DNA of 64,000 nt, taken from NCBI GenBank assembly GCA_020636895.1, contig JACJWZ010000002.1, positions 310,001-374,000 of the forward strand, written 5' to 3'. A model generated the notes under the pieces. It did no database searches. It had not been told where the DNA came from and saw nothing but the letters and a program-made list of their open reading frames with translations. Both the position numbers and the translations under genes were made by a program. Shown piece by piece: positions 8,062-16,731 of this stretch. The first letter of the stretch is position 1. Every line of letters begins with the position of its first letter. Source of the DNA: Thermoleophilales bacterium (GTDB lineage: Bacteria; Actinomycetota; Thermoleophilia; Solirubrobacterales; 70-9).

Positions 8062-9570
8062 CTACTTCAGGCGGATCACCTTCGGCGGCTCCCACGCGCC
8101 CGAGTAGGCGGAGGGCTGCGGCTCGTAGAGGCGCAGGTTGAGCTGGAAGGAGCCCTCCGGCGAGGGCAGCCAGTTCGCGGCCTTGTTCCCGGCGGGCGCG
8201 TCGTGAGAGATGTAGATCTTCAGCGAGCCGCCCTTGCCGTAGATCAGCCCGTCGGTCCGGTCGCCGACCGCGTAGCGGTTGATCGGGTTGTCGACGAGCC
8301 AGTGCTCGCTGTCGTACATCGTCATCGACCAGAACGCGCGCACCGGGGGCAGCTGGCCGGCGGCGAACTTGACGACGTAGTCGCGGCTCCCCTTCAGCGG
8401 CTTGCCGTCGGAGTCGACGTGCGCCTGCGGGTAGAACGCCTCGCTGCGGATGTTGGACGCGAGCCCGGCGCTAGCGACCGTCGCCCGGTAGGCGTAGTCG
8501 AGGCCGAAGTCACCGGCGTCGCGGCGCGAGAACGACCAGCCGTCGTGCTTGCGGCGGCTCTCCGCCTGCGTCTTCTCGTAGGCCTTGTCGACGAGCCGGT
8601 CGCCCGCCTGCCACGCCGCCGTCAGCGCCGCCTGCACGAGCGGGTCGGCGTTCGCCGACGGCGTCGCCCCCGCGCTGATCCCGGCCCGCGCGAACGCCTG
8701 CACGGCACACGCGTCCTCGGCGGGCGGCGGGTCGGAGGCGAGGCGCTGGCTCATCGCGTCGAAGAAGGCGGGGCCCTGCGGCGCGACGACGGGCTGCTGC
8801 GGCGCCGAGGTGTTGAACACGGCCTCCTTGCGGCGCACGCCGTTGCTCCAGCCGGCGAGCGGGGTGAGCGCGTACTGCTTCATCAGGTCGGTGGCGGCGG
8901 TCAGGTCGCTCTCGCCGTCGACCAGGGTGCGACCCAGGTACCAGACGAGGTTGGTCGGGCTATGGACGATCTGCGCGCCGGGGATGTCCCCCTGCCAGCC
9001 CGGCGGCACGAGGGCGACGGTCTGCGCCGAGTCGCGCGAGGAACCCGACCCGATGTAGGCGAACGAGTTCGTGTAGGCGTCCATGAGCTGGACGACCGAG
9101 TAGCGGCCGCCGGTCGCGGGGGCGTCGATGATCATCGGCCCCGCGCTCAGGTCGATGTTGGCGACGGAGTAGAGCGTGTCGTTGTTGGGCGAGACGACCG
9201 TGCGCGACTCCGGGGTGGCAAGCCGGCCGACGCCGATCAGGATGTTCGCTCCCCAGCGCTGGACGGTGAGCTTGGTCAGCACGGCCGGGTTGCCGTAGAG
9301 GTAGGCGGCCTCGCTCGCGGCGAAGATCCGCCCGGCGTGATCGGCGTCGGCGCCGCTCAGGCCCTGGGCGCGGATGAACCGACGCTCCGCCTGCGCGATG
9401 CCGGTGGGAATCGAGTCCCGCAGCGGCTTGGGCAGCTCTCCGAGCGCGCACTTCGGCACCGAGGGTCGCGGCGGCTTGTGCTTCTTCGCGGTCGCTCCTC
9501 CGGCCGCGCCGAGCGGCAGCAGGATCGCGGCGGCGATCGCGATCACGACGACTCGACCGAGGGCTCTCAT
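8062..9570 (-). CDS. Secreted DUF1254/DUF1214 protein
   Basis: A 502-residue exported protein with an Arg-start signal peptide (hydrophobic residues ~6-25). The middle shows the DUF1254 core (SPNNDTLYSVANIDLSAGPMIIDAP...RYSVVQLMDAYTNSFAYIG) and the C-terminal ~130 residues the DUF1214 core (FWSMTMYDSEHWLVDNPINRYAVGDRT...LKIYISHDAP). Proteins with this pair are periplasmic or surface beta-rich proteins of unknown activity. ATG 9570 is preceded by AGGAGAG, which decides against ATG 9642. It lies 87 bp downstream of the TetR gene on the same strand, so the regulator may control it. Confidence 0.85.
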   Translation of the reverse strand: MRALGRVVVIAIAAAILLPLGAAGGATAKKHKPPRPSVPKCALGELPKPLRDSIPTGIAQAERRFIRAQGLSGADADHAGRIFAASEAAYLYGNPAVLTKLTVQRWGANILIGVGRLATPESRTVVSPNNDTLYSVANIDLSAGPMIIDAPATGGRYSVVQLMDAYTNSFAYIGSGSSRDSAQTVALVPPGWQGDIPGAQIVHSPTNLVWYLGRTLVDGESDLTAATDLMKQYALTPLAGWSNGVRRKEAVFNTSAPQQPVVAPQGPAFFDAMSQRLASDPPPAEDACAVQAFARAGISAGATPSANADPLVQAALTAAWQAGDRLVDKAYEKTQAESRRKHDGWSFSRRDAGDFGLDYAYRATVASAGLASNIRSEAFYPQAHVDSDGKPLKGSRDYVVKFAAGQLPPVRAFWSMTMYDSEHWLVDNPINRYAVGDRTDGLIYGKGGSLKIYISHDAPAGNKAANWLPSPEGSFQLNLRLYEPQPSAYSGAWEPPKVIRLK

Positions 9571-9614
9571 TCTCACTCTCCTTCGCCGGGGCTCCCGGCT
9601 TCTCCCAACTCTCC

Positions 9615-9640
9615 GGAGAAAAGAATAAGCGTTCTTCTCC
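9615..9640. promoter_or_regulatory. Palindrome between TetR gene and DUF1254 gene (operator or terminator)
   Basis: Arms GGAGAA...AAGAA (9615-9624) and TTCTTCTCC (9632-9640) form a near-perfect palindrome around AAGAA-TAAGCG-TTCTT. It sits 45 bp upstream of the DUF1254 start and just after the TetR stop. It could be the TetR operator for the downstream gene or a terminator for tetR; sequence alone does not separate these. Confidence 0.45.
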
Positions 9641-9657
9641 AAAGATGCGCCGGTGGC

Positions 9658-10341
9658 TCAGGCGCCGGCTCGCTCGGCGTGCCGGGCGACCCACGAGTCG
9701 TCGGCGATGAGCCTGATCAGGAGGTCCGTGAGCTCATCCTTGAGCTCGTGGAGCTGCTCCAGCCGGTCGGCGCGGACCTCGCGGCCGACCAGGTCGGTCG
9801 GCGCGTCCACGGCGGCGTCGAGCGCGATCTTGCTCGCCGGCGGCAGATCCGGATCCGTCCTCCGTGCCCACTCGGCCAGGTAGCGGACGACCTCGAGGAA
9901 GCGCTCGTGCTGGCGTTCGCGCTCGTCCTGTGCCCGGCGACCCGCGGCCGGCAGCTCGATCATGTAGGCGCGAGTGAGCGCCGGCTGCTGCTGCCACCAG
10001 CGCAGGTAGAAGTCCATCCCCTTGTCGAGGGAGGTGAGCCAGTCCGTCTCGGTGGCGAAGGAGGCCATCTCGGTGAAGAGGGCGTCGCCGGCCATCTCGC
10101 AGAGGGCGATGAAGCAGTCGGCCTTGTCCTTGAACTGCTCGTAGAAGGCGTTGGTCGAGACGCGCGCCGCCGCGACCACCTTGGGAACGGTGGTCGCCTC
10201 GTAGCCCTCGGCGCTGACGACCTCGGCCATCGCCCCGAGCAGCCGCTCTCGCTGGGAGGCGCGCACCGCGTCGCGGGAGAGCTTGTGGCGCCCGCGGGGA
10301 AGCGGGTCGGCCTGCCAGGCCGTAGGGGCTTCCTCAGCCAT
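9658..10341 (-). CDS. TetR/AcrR-family transcriptional regulator
   Basis: A 227-residue repressor-type protein. The N-terminal helix-turn-helix spans about residues 28-75 (SQRERLLGAMAEVVSAEGYEATTVPKVVAAARVSTNAFYEQFKDK read in family register), and the remainder is an all-helical ligand/dimer domain. It follows a secreted esterase gene on the same strand and precedes the DUF1254 gene, so it probably controls this block of exported proteins in response to a hydrophobic ligand. Start ATG 10341 lies 10 bp after the stop of the esterase gene (10351). Confidence 0.85.
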   Translation of the reverse strand: MAEEAPTAWQADPLPRGRHKLSRDAVRASQRERLLGAMAEVVSAEGYEATTVPKVVAAARVSTNAFYEQFKDKADCFIALCEMAGDALFTEMASFATETDWLTSLDKGMDFYLRWWQQQPALTRAYMIELPAAGRRAQDERERQHERFLEVVRYLAEWARRTDPDLPPASKIALDAAVDAPTDLVGREVRADRLEQLHELKDELTDLLIRLIADDSWVARHAERAGA

Positions 10342-10350
10342 GAGCAGATT

Positions 10351-12630
10351 CTATTTCCGGCCCCGGGGGGCGATCTCGAGGTGGTGCTCTGAGCCGGCGT
10401 CGAGCTGCAGCGGGAAGGTCACCGTGCGGCCCCTGCGCTTCGCCTTCACCGTGTGCCCGTCGAGCTTCGCGGTCAGCGACGGGGTGCTCTTCGGGACCCG
10501 GAGCCGCAGCGTCGTCCTCCCGTCGCCGGTGAGCTCCCCCTTGACCCTCCCGCTCAGATCGAGCGCCATCCGCTTGCCGTCGAGGGTCAGATCGCCGACG
10601 TTCGCGAGGGTTCCCTCGAACCCGTTCGAGAGCTTCGGCTTCCCACCGGGCGCGAGGTGCTGTCCCGTCACGGTGGCGGCGGTGCCTCCCGACTGCCCCG
10701 CGGGCAGCTCGGTGGTCCCCTCGTCGACGATCGCGCCGGAGGGCTCCGCCAGCGCGCGGGAGGTGACGTCGATGCTGCCGCTCGCGCCGGGAGCGGCGGC
10801 ATCCCGCAGCTCGATCCCGCTCGCCCAGTAGGCGCTGTCGAAGTGCAGGCCGCGGTCGGGCAGGTCGAAGGCGGGGATGCGGACGTAGCGGACCTGGCGC
10901 GGGTTGACGACGCGGCGGGCGTTGCCGAGCCACTGCTGGGTGTGCCCCCAGGTGTCGTCGATCACGAACGTGTAGTGGGTGGCGTCAGGGTGGAAGTAGA
11001 AGCGGTACTGATCGCCGGCCGCCGCGAAGCTCGCCACCTGTGCCTTGACCCCGCTCGGGGGGACGAGCGTGTCCTGGCCGCCCGCGTTGATCTCGTAGGG
11101 AAGGTTGAGCGCGTTGGGGACGAGCGGGTTGGTGAGCGAGGAGTTCTGGTAGGCCGGGTCGGGGATGTAGAGGCCGGGCGGAAACCAGGCGGCGAACGCG
11201 GGTGGGCCGACGTAGGTGACCGCGCGGGCGAATCGGTCGGGCATCAGCAACCCGAGCTTGTAGGTGCCGTAGCCGCCCATCGAGTAGCCGATCAGGCTGG
11301 TGCGGTCGGGGTCGGCCTCGATCCCGGCGATCCCGGAGCTGACGTCGCCCCAGGCCTCGAGCGTGTCGGCGAAGCCGGAGTCCAGGTACCAGGTGTCGGC
11401 CCCGCGGGCGAGGGGCGTGATGATGATGCTGCCGCGCTCGTCGCCGAGCTCGGTGAGGAAGTTCGGCGAGACCGACCGGTACTGGTTGTGGTTGCGGTTC
11501 AGCGAGTGCAGCGCGATCAGCAGCGGCGTCTTCTTCCCCGGGTTGAAGCCCTCGGGAATGAGCAGGCCGTAGGGCTGGTAGCGGCCGAGGAACTCCGGCG
11601 CGGCGCCGCCGAACGGTGACTCCTCGACGGTGGAGATGCCCTCGCCGTAGTCGCTGGCCGAGCGGAAGACCGCGTTGTAGTAGCCGGGCGCGAGCTTCGG
11701 CGCGGTGCTGCGGCCGCCGCGCATCGCCTTCGTCTTCAGCTTCCCCGCGAAGGACGCCAGGTCGCTGGAGGCGAGCGCGGCCGACTGGCGCTGATCTCCC
11801 CAGGATGAGGGCACCACATAGGTCTCGTCGCCCTGGAAGGCGAGGTCCCATACCGCCGTCGCGCCGGGCGTCTGCGGGTCGGCGTAGCGGCCGCTGCCGT
11901 CCGCGCTCGCGAGCCCGACACCGGCCCAGGCGCTCGGCTTGGCGGCGAGCTTGCCGAGCTTCTTGGCGGGGATGCGGAAGTCGAAGCGGCGCTTCTTCAC
12001 GTCGGCGCCGCCGGGGATGGAGCTGACCGCGCCGGCGGTGGTGGTGAGCCGGGCGCCGCCCGCCCAGGCTGTGACGAACAAGTCGGCTCCGGGCGTGGTC
12101 AGGTTGGCGCCGTCGGGCCAGGCGCCGGCGCCGGTGGACGCTTTGCCGTCGCTGTCGATCGCGACGGTGGCGATTGCGACGGAGGGGTCCGCCATCGTCT
12201 CGAGCGAGACCCGGCCCTCGAGGCCCTTGCCGGTGAGCTCGAGCCGGAGCTCGCGCAGGTCGGCGGCGTCGCCCGCGTACCGCTCACCGTCGGGGTAGCG
12301 GTAGTCGCCGCTCGTCTGCGACGCGGGCGCGGAGGGGAACGCCGGCAGGTTCCCGTTCCCGTCGAGGTCCGGCCCCCAGGCGTCGTAGAGGTAGTCGGTG
12401 TAGACGAGGGCGCCCCTGCTGATCACGGTGCGCCCGGCGATCGCGCCTGGGTCGGTGGAGCCTGAGCCGCCCTTGGCCGCGGCGGCGGCCCCCGGCGCGA
12501 GCAGGGTCGCGACGCAGGCAACCGTCCCGATCAGCCGGATCGGTCGGGTCCGCTGGGCGCGCCCGGTGGGCCGGATCGACCGCGTCAGCCCGGTGGGCTG
12601 GGTCGCCCGGGGGCCGCGCTCAGCACCCAC
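10351..12630 (-). CDS. Secreted esterase/peptidase-like alpha/beta hydrolase with N-terminal beta-rich module
   Basis: A 759-residue exported protein. Signal peptide: Arg-rich lead, then LIGTVACVATLLAPGAAAAA. Residues ~60-300 form a beta-rich module with Asp/Gly-rich turns (DSDGKASTGAGAWPDGANL), resembling carbohydrate-binding or DOMON-type folds; residues ~330-580 are an alpha/beta hydrolase of the PHB-depolymerase/prolyl-oligopeptidase kind, with HSLNRNHNQ near the oxyanion strand and nucleophile GYSMGG; the rest is a beta-rich tail ending in a KAKRRGRTVTF segment. Likely an extracellular polyester or ester hydrolase. The start is inferred as GTG 12630, preceded by GAGG and overlapping the stop of the upstream gene; no in-frame ATG lies near the signal peptide. 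Confidence 0.75.
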   Translation of the reverse strand: MGAERGPRATQPTGLTRSIRPTGRAQRTRPIRLIGTVACVATLLAPGAAAAAKGGSGSTDPGAIAGRTVISRGALVYTDYLYDAWGPDLDGNGNLPAFPSAPASQTSGDYRYPDGERYAGDAADLRELRLELTGKGLEGRVSLETMADPSVAIATVAIDSDGKASTGAGAWPDGANLTTPGADLFVTAWAGGARLTTTAGAVSSIPGGADVKKRRFDFRIPAKKLGKLAAKPSAWAGVGLASADGSGRYADPQTPGATAVWDLAFQGDETYVVPSSWGDQRQSAALASSDLASFAGKLKTKAMRGGRSTAPKLAPGYYNAVFRSASDYGEGISTVEESPFGGAAPEFLGRYQPYGLLIPEGFNPGKKTPLLIALHSLNRNHNQYRSVSPNFLTELGDERGSIIITPLARGADTWYLDSGFADTLEAWGDVSSGIAGIEADPDRTSLIGYSMGGYGTYKLGLLMPDRFARAVTYVGPPAFAAWFPPGLYIPDPAYQNSSLTNPLVPNALNLPYEINAGGQDTLVPPSGVKAQVASFAAAGDQYRFYFHPDATHYTFVIDDTWGHTQQWLGNARRVVNPRQVRYVRIPAFDLPDRGLHFDSAYWASGIELRDAAAPGASGSIDVTSRALAEPSGAIVDEGTTELPAGQSGGTAATVTGQHLAPGGKPKLSNGFEGTLANVGDLTLDGKRMALDLSGRVKGELTGDGRTTLRLRVPKSTPSLTAKLDGHTVKAKRRGRTVTFPLQLDAGSEHHLEIAPRGRK

Positions 12631-14005
12631 GGGCCTCGAACTGCTCCACGCTCGAGTAGCTCCCCTTGGGCAGGTAAGGACCCATGACCTCCGCTTCGTC
12701 GCCCGGGACCTGCGTGTCCTGGACGGCCTGGTGGAACGACTTCGACGGCAGCATGTTGCGCACCAGCAGCAGTCCGTCGTTCGGGTGTCCGGCCCCATCG
12801 CCGTCGGCCGGCCACGGGATGAAGCCGACGCCGCACTTGCGGCGCGCGTTGTCGGGCCGGTCGGCGGGGAGGCTGGTGACGATCGTGAACCGGCGCTTCT
12901 TGGTCAGCGGCACCTGCTCGTCGAACAGGCAGCCGGCGCCGCGGGTCGTCGTCAGCGACTCGTTCTGGCACATCGACCAGTAGCGGAGCTGCGCTCGCTT
13001 CATCTTGTCGTTGCCCTTCAGGGTCGCCGGCGTCGTCGGCATCTTCCCCCGCAACACGAGCACGGGCCCGAACTCGCGGTTGACGAACCCGCCGACGTAG
13101 TTGACGTCGAGGTTTGAGTACTGCCCTCCGACCCGGGTCGGAGGCGGCTCGCAGACGCCCTGGTAGACGCACTTGACCGTGAACGCTGTCGAGTAGTAGG
13201 CGCGGAAGCGGGTCGGGTTGACCGCCGGGAAGGTCGACGGCTTATCCGGCTGGTCGCGCAGCGTCAGGTACACGGAGAGCGGCAGCGACGACGACGAGAG
13301 GGCGTGGCCCTCCGAGCCGACCGCGTCGCAGAGCGCCTGGCCGGTGACGACGGCGCCGTCCGCGAGGGTGAGCACCGGCTTCGGCAGGCCGGTGTCGCCG
13401 GCGAAGTCGCTGCCCTTGTCCGGGACGTAGACGCGGTAGATGAGCTGCTGGTCGCTGCTCTCCGCGTAGACGGTGTTCGCGGCGCGCGGCTCGCCGGCAG
13501 CGGGCGGCGTCGTCGGCGAGATCGCCACCGTGTAGCGGCGCTTCTTCGCCGTCCGGTCGGCACCGGGCAGGAAGGGGTTGGTCGAGCCCTTGTCGGGCGC
13601 CGTATCGATATCGGCGAGATGGTCGAGCGGCGTGCTCCCGCCGACGGCGTAGGAGTGCAGGGACTCATAACGCGCGTGCGGGAACTTGCCCTTCAGGCGC
13701 ATCGTCGCGCCGGCCGGGAGCGTGTAGCGCGCGCTCCAGTAGGTGGCGCCGTAGTCGGGGAAGGCGAAGTTGTAGTCCGGCCCGCGCCGGACGCTGAAGG
13801 CGCCGAGCCAGAAGCAGTCGCCGTTGGTGACGGGGTCGGCCTGATCACCCGCGGCGCGGTCGGCCCCGGCGTTCGGGGCGGGCGATTCCGGCGAACCGGC
13901 CGCGCCGGTGGCCGCGGAGGCCGTGAGCAGGGCGACGCCCACCGCGGCCAAGGCTGCAATTGCGATCGCTGCGCGCAGCGCGCCACCGATGACTGACGTT
14001 CCCAC
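12620..14005 (-). CDS. Exported protein of unknown function
   Basis: A 461-residue protein with a signal peptide (residues ~8-33, Ala-rich) followed by a Pro/Ala/Asp linker. The mature part begins NGDCFWLGAFSVRRGPDYNFAFPDYGATYWSARY and contains at least eight cysteines, suggesting disulfides outside the cell. I do not recognise a family. Segments such as LPAGATMRLKGKFPHARYESLHSY recall the beta-strand pattern of DUF1214-type proteins, but this is only a resemblance. It overlaps the following esterase start, so the two are translationally coupled and probably act together at the surface. ATG 14005 is the natural start. Confidence 0.7.
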   Translation of the reverse strand: MGTSVIGGALRAAIAIAALAAVGVALLTASAATGAAGSPESPAPNAGADRAAGDQADPVTNGDCFWLGAFSVRRGPDYNFAFPDYGATYWSARYTLPAGATMRLKGKFPHARYESLHSYAVGGSTPLDHLADIDTAPDKGSTNPFLPGADRTAKKRRYTVAISPTTPPAAGEPRAANTVYAESSDQQLIYRVYVPDKGSDFAGDTGLPKPVLTLADGAVVTGQALCDAVGSEGHALSSSSLPLSVYLTLRDQPDKPSTFPAVNPTRFRAYYSTAFTVKCVYQGVCEPPPTRVGGQYSNLDVNYVGGFVNREFGPVLVLRGKMPTTPATLKGNDKMKRAQLRYWSMCQNESLTTTRGAGCLFDEQVPLTKKRRFTIVTSLPADRPDNARRKCGVGFIPWPADGDGAGHPNDGLLLVRNMLPSKSFHQAVQDTQVPGDEAEVMGPYLPKGSYSSVEQFEARGC

Positions 14006-14060
14006 TCGACTCTCCTTCTCCCGGCCCGCGTGATTGCGAGCGCCACGGCGATCAAGATAA

Positions 14061-14089
14061 TGCCGCTTCTTTCATTCTGTCAAGCGGCA
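14061..14089. promoter_or_regulatory. Inverted repeat upstream of the exported-protein/esterase operon
   Basis: Perfect 8-bp arms TGCCGCTT (14061-14068) and AAGCGGCA (14082-14089), 13-nt spacer, 56 bp upstream of ATG 14005. A candidate repressor site for the operon. It shares an AGA-n-AA...TTCT skeleton with the palindrome at 9615-9640, hinting at one TetR regulator for both. Confidence 0.4.
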
Positions 14090-14420
14090 ACCGCCCGGGC
14101 GCTCGGCGAGTGCGGTCGGCGCCGGGCACCTCACGAGGCACGAAACCCGATTCTCCCCGAAACGATGCGGTGCAAGCGACGTCCGCGCCGCCCAGTCCGG
14201 ATCCGCCTCCCGAGCCCGCGCGGTTCCGCAGAATCCCGCTGTGGGTTTCGCGCATCCGGCAGGGCGGTTCCGCGGGACCTCCCCAACTGGGGCAGTTCGT
14301 GCCGGAAGCGTCACGCTGGACCCGGTGGTGCGTGGAGCCGCGTGCGGAAGCGCGGGATCGCGAGACGCGCCGGGGAGACTCTTGACCGCATCCGGGCGGA
14401 ACTCGCCCCGGCGCCTCGGC
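14090..14420. other. Non-coding stretch, nothing recognised
   Basis: About 330 bases between the exported-protein operon promoter and the end of the acetyltransferase gene. Short open frames exist on both strands but are Arg/Pro/Gly-rich and lack ribosome sites. No tRNA or repeat was seen. Confidence 0.5.
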
Positions 14421-14975
14421 TCAGAGCTCGCGGATGACGCGGCAGGGGTTGCCGGCCGCCACGACCCGCGCCGGCACGTCCTTGACGACCACCGACCCCG
14501 CGCCGACGATCGCCCCCTCCCCCACGCCGACCCCCGGGCAGACGATGGCGCCGGCGCCGATCCAGGCGCCAGACCCGATCGATACCGGCCGCGAGAACTC
14601 GACGTCCTGCAGCCGCAACTCCGGCTCCCGCGGATGATCGGCGGTGATCAGCTGCACCCCGGAGGCGATGTTGACGTGGTCGCCGATCGAGATCGTCGCC
14701 CCGTCGAGGAACACGCAGTTCGTGTTGATGAACGTGTCGATCCCGATGTGGATCGCGAAGCCGTAGTCGCAGAAGAACGGCCGCTCGATGTGCGCCTCGG
14801 CCCCCAGCGAGCCGAGCAACTCGGCCGCGATCTCCATCCGCGCCCCGTCCTCGAGCGTCGCGTTGAAGCGGTCCATCGCCGCCCGAGCCCGCCGCCGCAG
14901 CTCCAGCAGCTCCGGATCGGAGGCGTCGTACGGCTCCCCGGCGATCAACTTCTCGCGCTCGTTCACGCACGGCAT
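14421..14975 (-). CDS. Maltose/galactoside O-acetyltransferase-family hexapeptide enzyme
   Basis: A 184-residue left-handed beta-helix acetyltransferase of the Maa/LacA/NodL group. N-terminal EREKLIAGEPYDASDPEL is the family's Mac domain; the hexapeptide repeats run from about residue 70 (IHIGIDTFINTNCVFLDGATISIGDHVNIASGVQL) and include the catalytic-His segment ITADHPREPE and the acetyl-CoA loop GSGAWIGAGAIVCPGV. It transfers acetyl groups from acetyl-CoA to a sugar or similar hydroxyl; the acceptor is not known. Length is typical. It abuts the tRNA-Val insertion site but belongs to the old chromosome side. Confidence 0.9.
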   Translation of the reverse strand: MPCVNEREKLIAGEPYDASDPELLELRRRARAAMDRFNATLEDGARMEIAAELLGSLGAEAHIERPFFCDYGFAIHIGIDTFINTNCVFLDGATISIGDHVNIASGVQLITADHPREPELRLQDVEFSRPVSIGSGAWIGAGAIVCPGVGVGEGAIVGAGSVVVKDVPARVVAAGNPCRVIREL

Positions 14976-15032
14976 CGTCGCACCGAGCCCGCCGCCGCGG
15001 GAGCCAGCCGCCCCTTAGAATCGACCGCCCAC

Positions 15033-15075
15033 CGAGGGCGCGTAGCTCAGTGGGAGAGCGCTCGCCTCACACGCG
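15033..15075 (+). repeat. attL: 43-bp direct repeat at left end of the island
   Basis: Identical over 43 bp to 29918-29960. It contains CGA plus the first 40 nt of tRNA-Val, ending in the anticodon stem. The identity stops sharply at both repeats, defining the crossover core of a tyrosine-recombinase element. Confidence 0.92.
15036..15075 (+). pseudogene. 5' half of tRNA-Val(CAC), split by island insertion
   Basis: Reads GGGCGCGTAGCTCAGTGGGA and onward through the CAC anticodon to ACACGCG, then changes to TGCCC instead of the AGAGGTC variable region. It is the left remnant of the same tRNA found complete at 29921-29992. The chromosomal upstream region, with a TAGAAT -10-like hexamer at 15016-15021, stayed here. 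Confidence 0.9.
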
Positions 15076-15090
15076 TGCCCTCTATCCGCT

Positions 15091-15176
15091 CTTACCGCTT
15101 AGGTAAGCCATCTTCAGCCCTGATCTTTCCAGGCTGCCCAGCCTGTATGGCCCTGTTGAAGACAGGTCTGAAGACA
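15091..15176. other. Island left end: probable integrase/excisionase arm sites
   Basis: Inside attL are an inverted repeat CTTACC-GCTTA-GGTAAG (15091-15107) and two direct GAAGACA repeats (15158-15164 and 15170-15176). The same heptamer recurs just inside attR at 29902-29908, with a near copy at about 29891-29897. This symmetrical placement is what arm-type binding sites of tyrosine integrases look like. Confidence 0.55.
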
Positions 15177-15249
15177 GATCTGGGGGCGGCTCAGGTAAGT
15201 AGGAATTCCGGCCGGTATCGGTCTGCGGCCGCCCTAGGTTCACCGCAGG

Positions 15250-15567
15250 ATGGCGTCCGCGACGGTGACAGAAGCGAGCATCGACGGGCCCTTGGCCCTC
15301 AAGGTCGAGCGGGTGCAGGAATTGCTGGCGTGCTCGCGCTCGCAGGCCTACGCCCTGGGCAAGGCCGGACACCTGAAGACGGTCCGGCTCGGCCCCAAGC
15401 GTGGATCCGGCCTGCGCTTCTGCGCTGTCTCGGTCCGCAACTTCGTCGCCGACGGCGGCTGCCAGCCAGCCCCGAGGCCCGCTGCTGCGACCCCGACCAG
15501 CAAGACGGCGATGGGCGCCGCCGGCGAGTGGCGCCGGCAGGCCCGCGCCCGCCTGGACACCGAGTAG
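15250..15567 (+). CDS. Excisionase-like small helix-turn-helix protein
   Basis: A 105-residue basic protein whose middle matches the MerR-type/excisionase helix-turn-helix: LKVERVQELLACSRSQAYALGKAGHLKTVRLGPKRG read over residues ~17-55, followed by RFCAVSVRNFVADG, the usual end of helix-turn-helix domains in Xis proteins. Such proteins bend DNA at att sites and bias recombination toward excision. It is encoded 12 bp upstream of the integrase and inside attL, as expected for Xis. ATG 15250 is used; a GC-rich GCAGG precedes it. Confidence 0.75.
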   Translation: MASATVTEASIDGPLALKVERVQELLACSRSQAYALGKAGHLKTVRLGPKRGSGLRFCAVSVRNFVADGGCQPAPRPAAATPTSKTAMGAAGEWRRQARARLDTE

Positions 15568-15579
15568 AGGAGGAGAGCG

Positions 15580-16563
15580 ATGAGCAAGCGCAGCCACGGT
15601 GAGGGAAGCGTCCGCCGACGGGGGCAGACCTGGGAGATCGCCTTCCGGCCCTCCCCCGGTGCACGTCAGGTCTGGGAGCGGGTCGGGCGCGAGTGCGACG
15701 GCGTCGACCGCGAGTTCGCACTCGCACGGCTCCGAGAACGCCTCACCGCCTGCGGCCGCGGCGAGGGCGGGCAGTTCGAGGGTCACCTGTTCTCCGTGAC
15801 CGCTGAGGAGTGGCTGCGGCGACTGCAGGCAATGGGCAAGCACAGCGCCCGAACGATCGAGCTTCACACCTCAAACCTACGCTGCCACCTGATCCCAGCC
15901 TTCGGCACCACCTACCTGCGCCAGATCAACGACGAGGCCATCGAGGACTACTGGATGGCCAAGGTCAACTTCGCCCCTGGCGAGGAGGGCTGCCCGCCGG
16001 TCAGGGGCAAGGTCGCTGCCGCACGCACCAAGCCCCTGATGGCCTCGCTGGGCCTGCGCATCGGCGAGGTCTTCGCCCTACGGCCGAGCGACTACCTCCC
16101 GGGCTCGCGGACGCTGTGCATCCGCCGCACCCTGACCAAGGTCGGCGGCCGCACCTTGATCTCGCCCTATGCGAAGACCGATGCCGGCGAGCGCGACCTT
16201 CGCGTCTCCGAGTCGATGCACCGTCGCCTGATGCGCCAGCGAGCGCGGGCCGAGCGCCAGAGGGTCAACGCCTCGGGCCCCCTGCTCTTCCCCAACCGCA
16301 GGGGCAACCCGGTCTCGGAGTCGAACTGGCGCAACCGGACCTGGAAGGACGCGCTCGATCGCGCTGGCCTTCCGAAGGCCAACCCGCACCGACTGCGCCA
16401 CACCGCAGCCTCAGAGATGATCGCCCGCAAACCCTTCGAGCCGACAACGGTGATCGCCTATCGCCTCGGGCACCGGGTCGAGACCTTGCTCAAGACCTAC
16501 GCCCACCTCTTCGAGCGCCACCGCGGCGGGGTCGCCGATCTGGGCGATCTCTATTCGGGCTGA
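15580..16563 (+). CDS. Tyrosine-type site-specific integrase, internally shortened
   Basis: A 327-residue recombinase that would cut and rejoin the att core. An N-terminal arm-binding region (GEGSVRRRGQTWEIAFRP) and a core-binding SAM-like domain (SARTIELHTSNLRCHLIPAFG) are followed by the catalytic domain with Arg (LGLRIGE), His-x-x-Arg (HRLRH), second His (LGH) and the nucleophile Tyr (KTYAHL). Between DYWMAKVNF and MASLGLRIGE there are only about 30 residues, where family members usually have 80-100 covering the linker helix and the first catalytic helices. The frame is intact, so this looks like an in-frame deletion that could impair activity. AGGAGGAGAGCG precedes the ATG. Confidence 0.88.
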   Translation: MSKRSHGEGSVRRRGQTWEIAFRPSPGARQVWERVGRECDGVDREFALARLRERLTACGRGEGGQFEGHLFSVTAEEWLRRLQAMGKHSARTIELHTSNLRCHLIPAFGTTYLRQINDEAIEDYWMAKVNFAPGEEGCPPVRGKVAAARTKPLMASLGLRIGEVFALRPSDYLPGSRTLCIRRTLTKVGGRTLISPYAKTDAGERDLRVSESMHRRLMRQRARAERQRVNASGPLLFPNRRGNPVSESNWRNRTWKDALDRAGLPKANPHRLRHTAASEMIARKPFEPTTVIAYRLGHRVETLLKTYAHLFERHRGGVADLGDLYSG

Positions 16564-16731
16564 CAGGAGCAGCAAGCGTCGCTCACCGCCGTCGCTGGCC
16601 AGCGAGCCGACTGGTTGCGCAGCTTGGTGACTTCCTCTCGAGTGCGTTGCCGGGCGGCCGAGCGGAGCGTCTCGCGCATCTAGACCCGCTAGACCCCGCA
16701 TTTTGCGTGGATCACTAGCGGCTGCGGCGTC
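16564..16731. other. Short gap after the integrase
   Basis: No gene recognised. The sequence leads into the inverted repeat before the ATPase gene. Confidence 0.4.

Noticed and set aside
8203..10392. A 729-codon open frame on the plus strand
   Set aside because: It is antisense to the DUF1254 gene and tetR, Arg/Gly/Val-rich with no domain; a by-product of high GC third positions.
14241..15602. A 453-codon plus-strand frame crossing attL
   Set aside because: It runs through the acetyltransferase in antisense, the tRNA remnant and the excisionase gene; an artefact.
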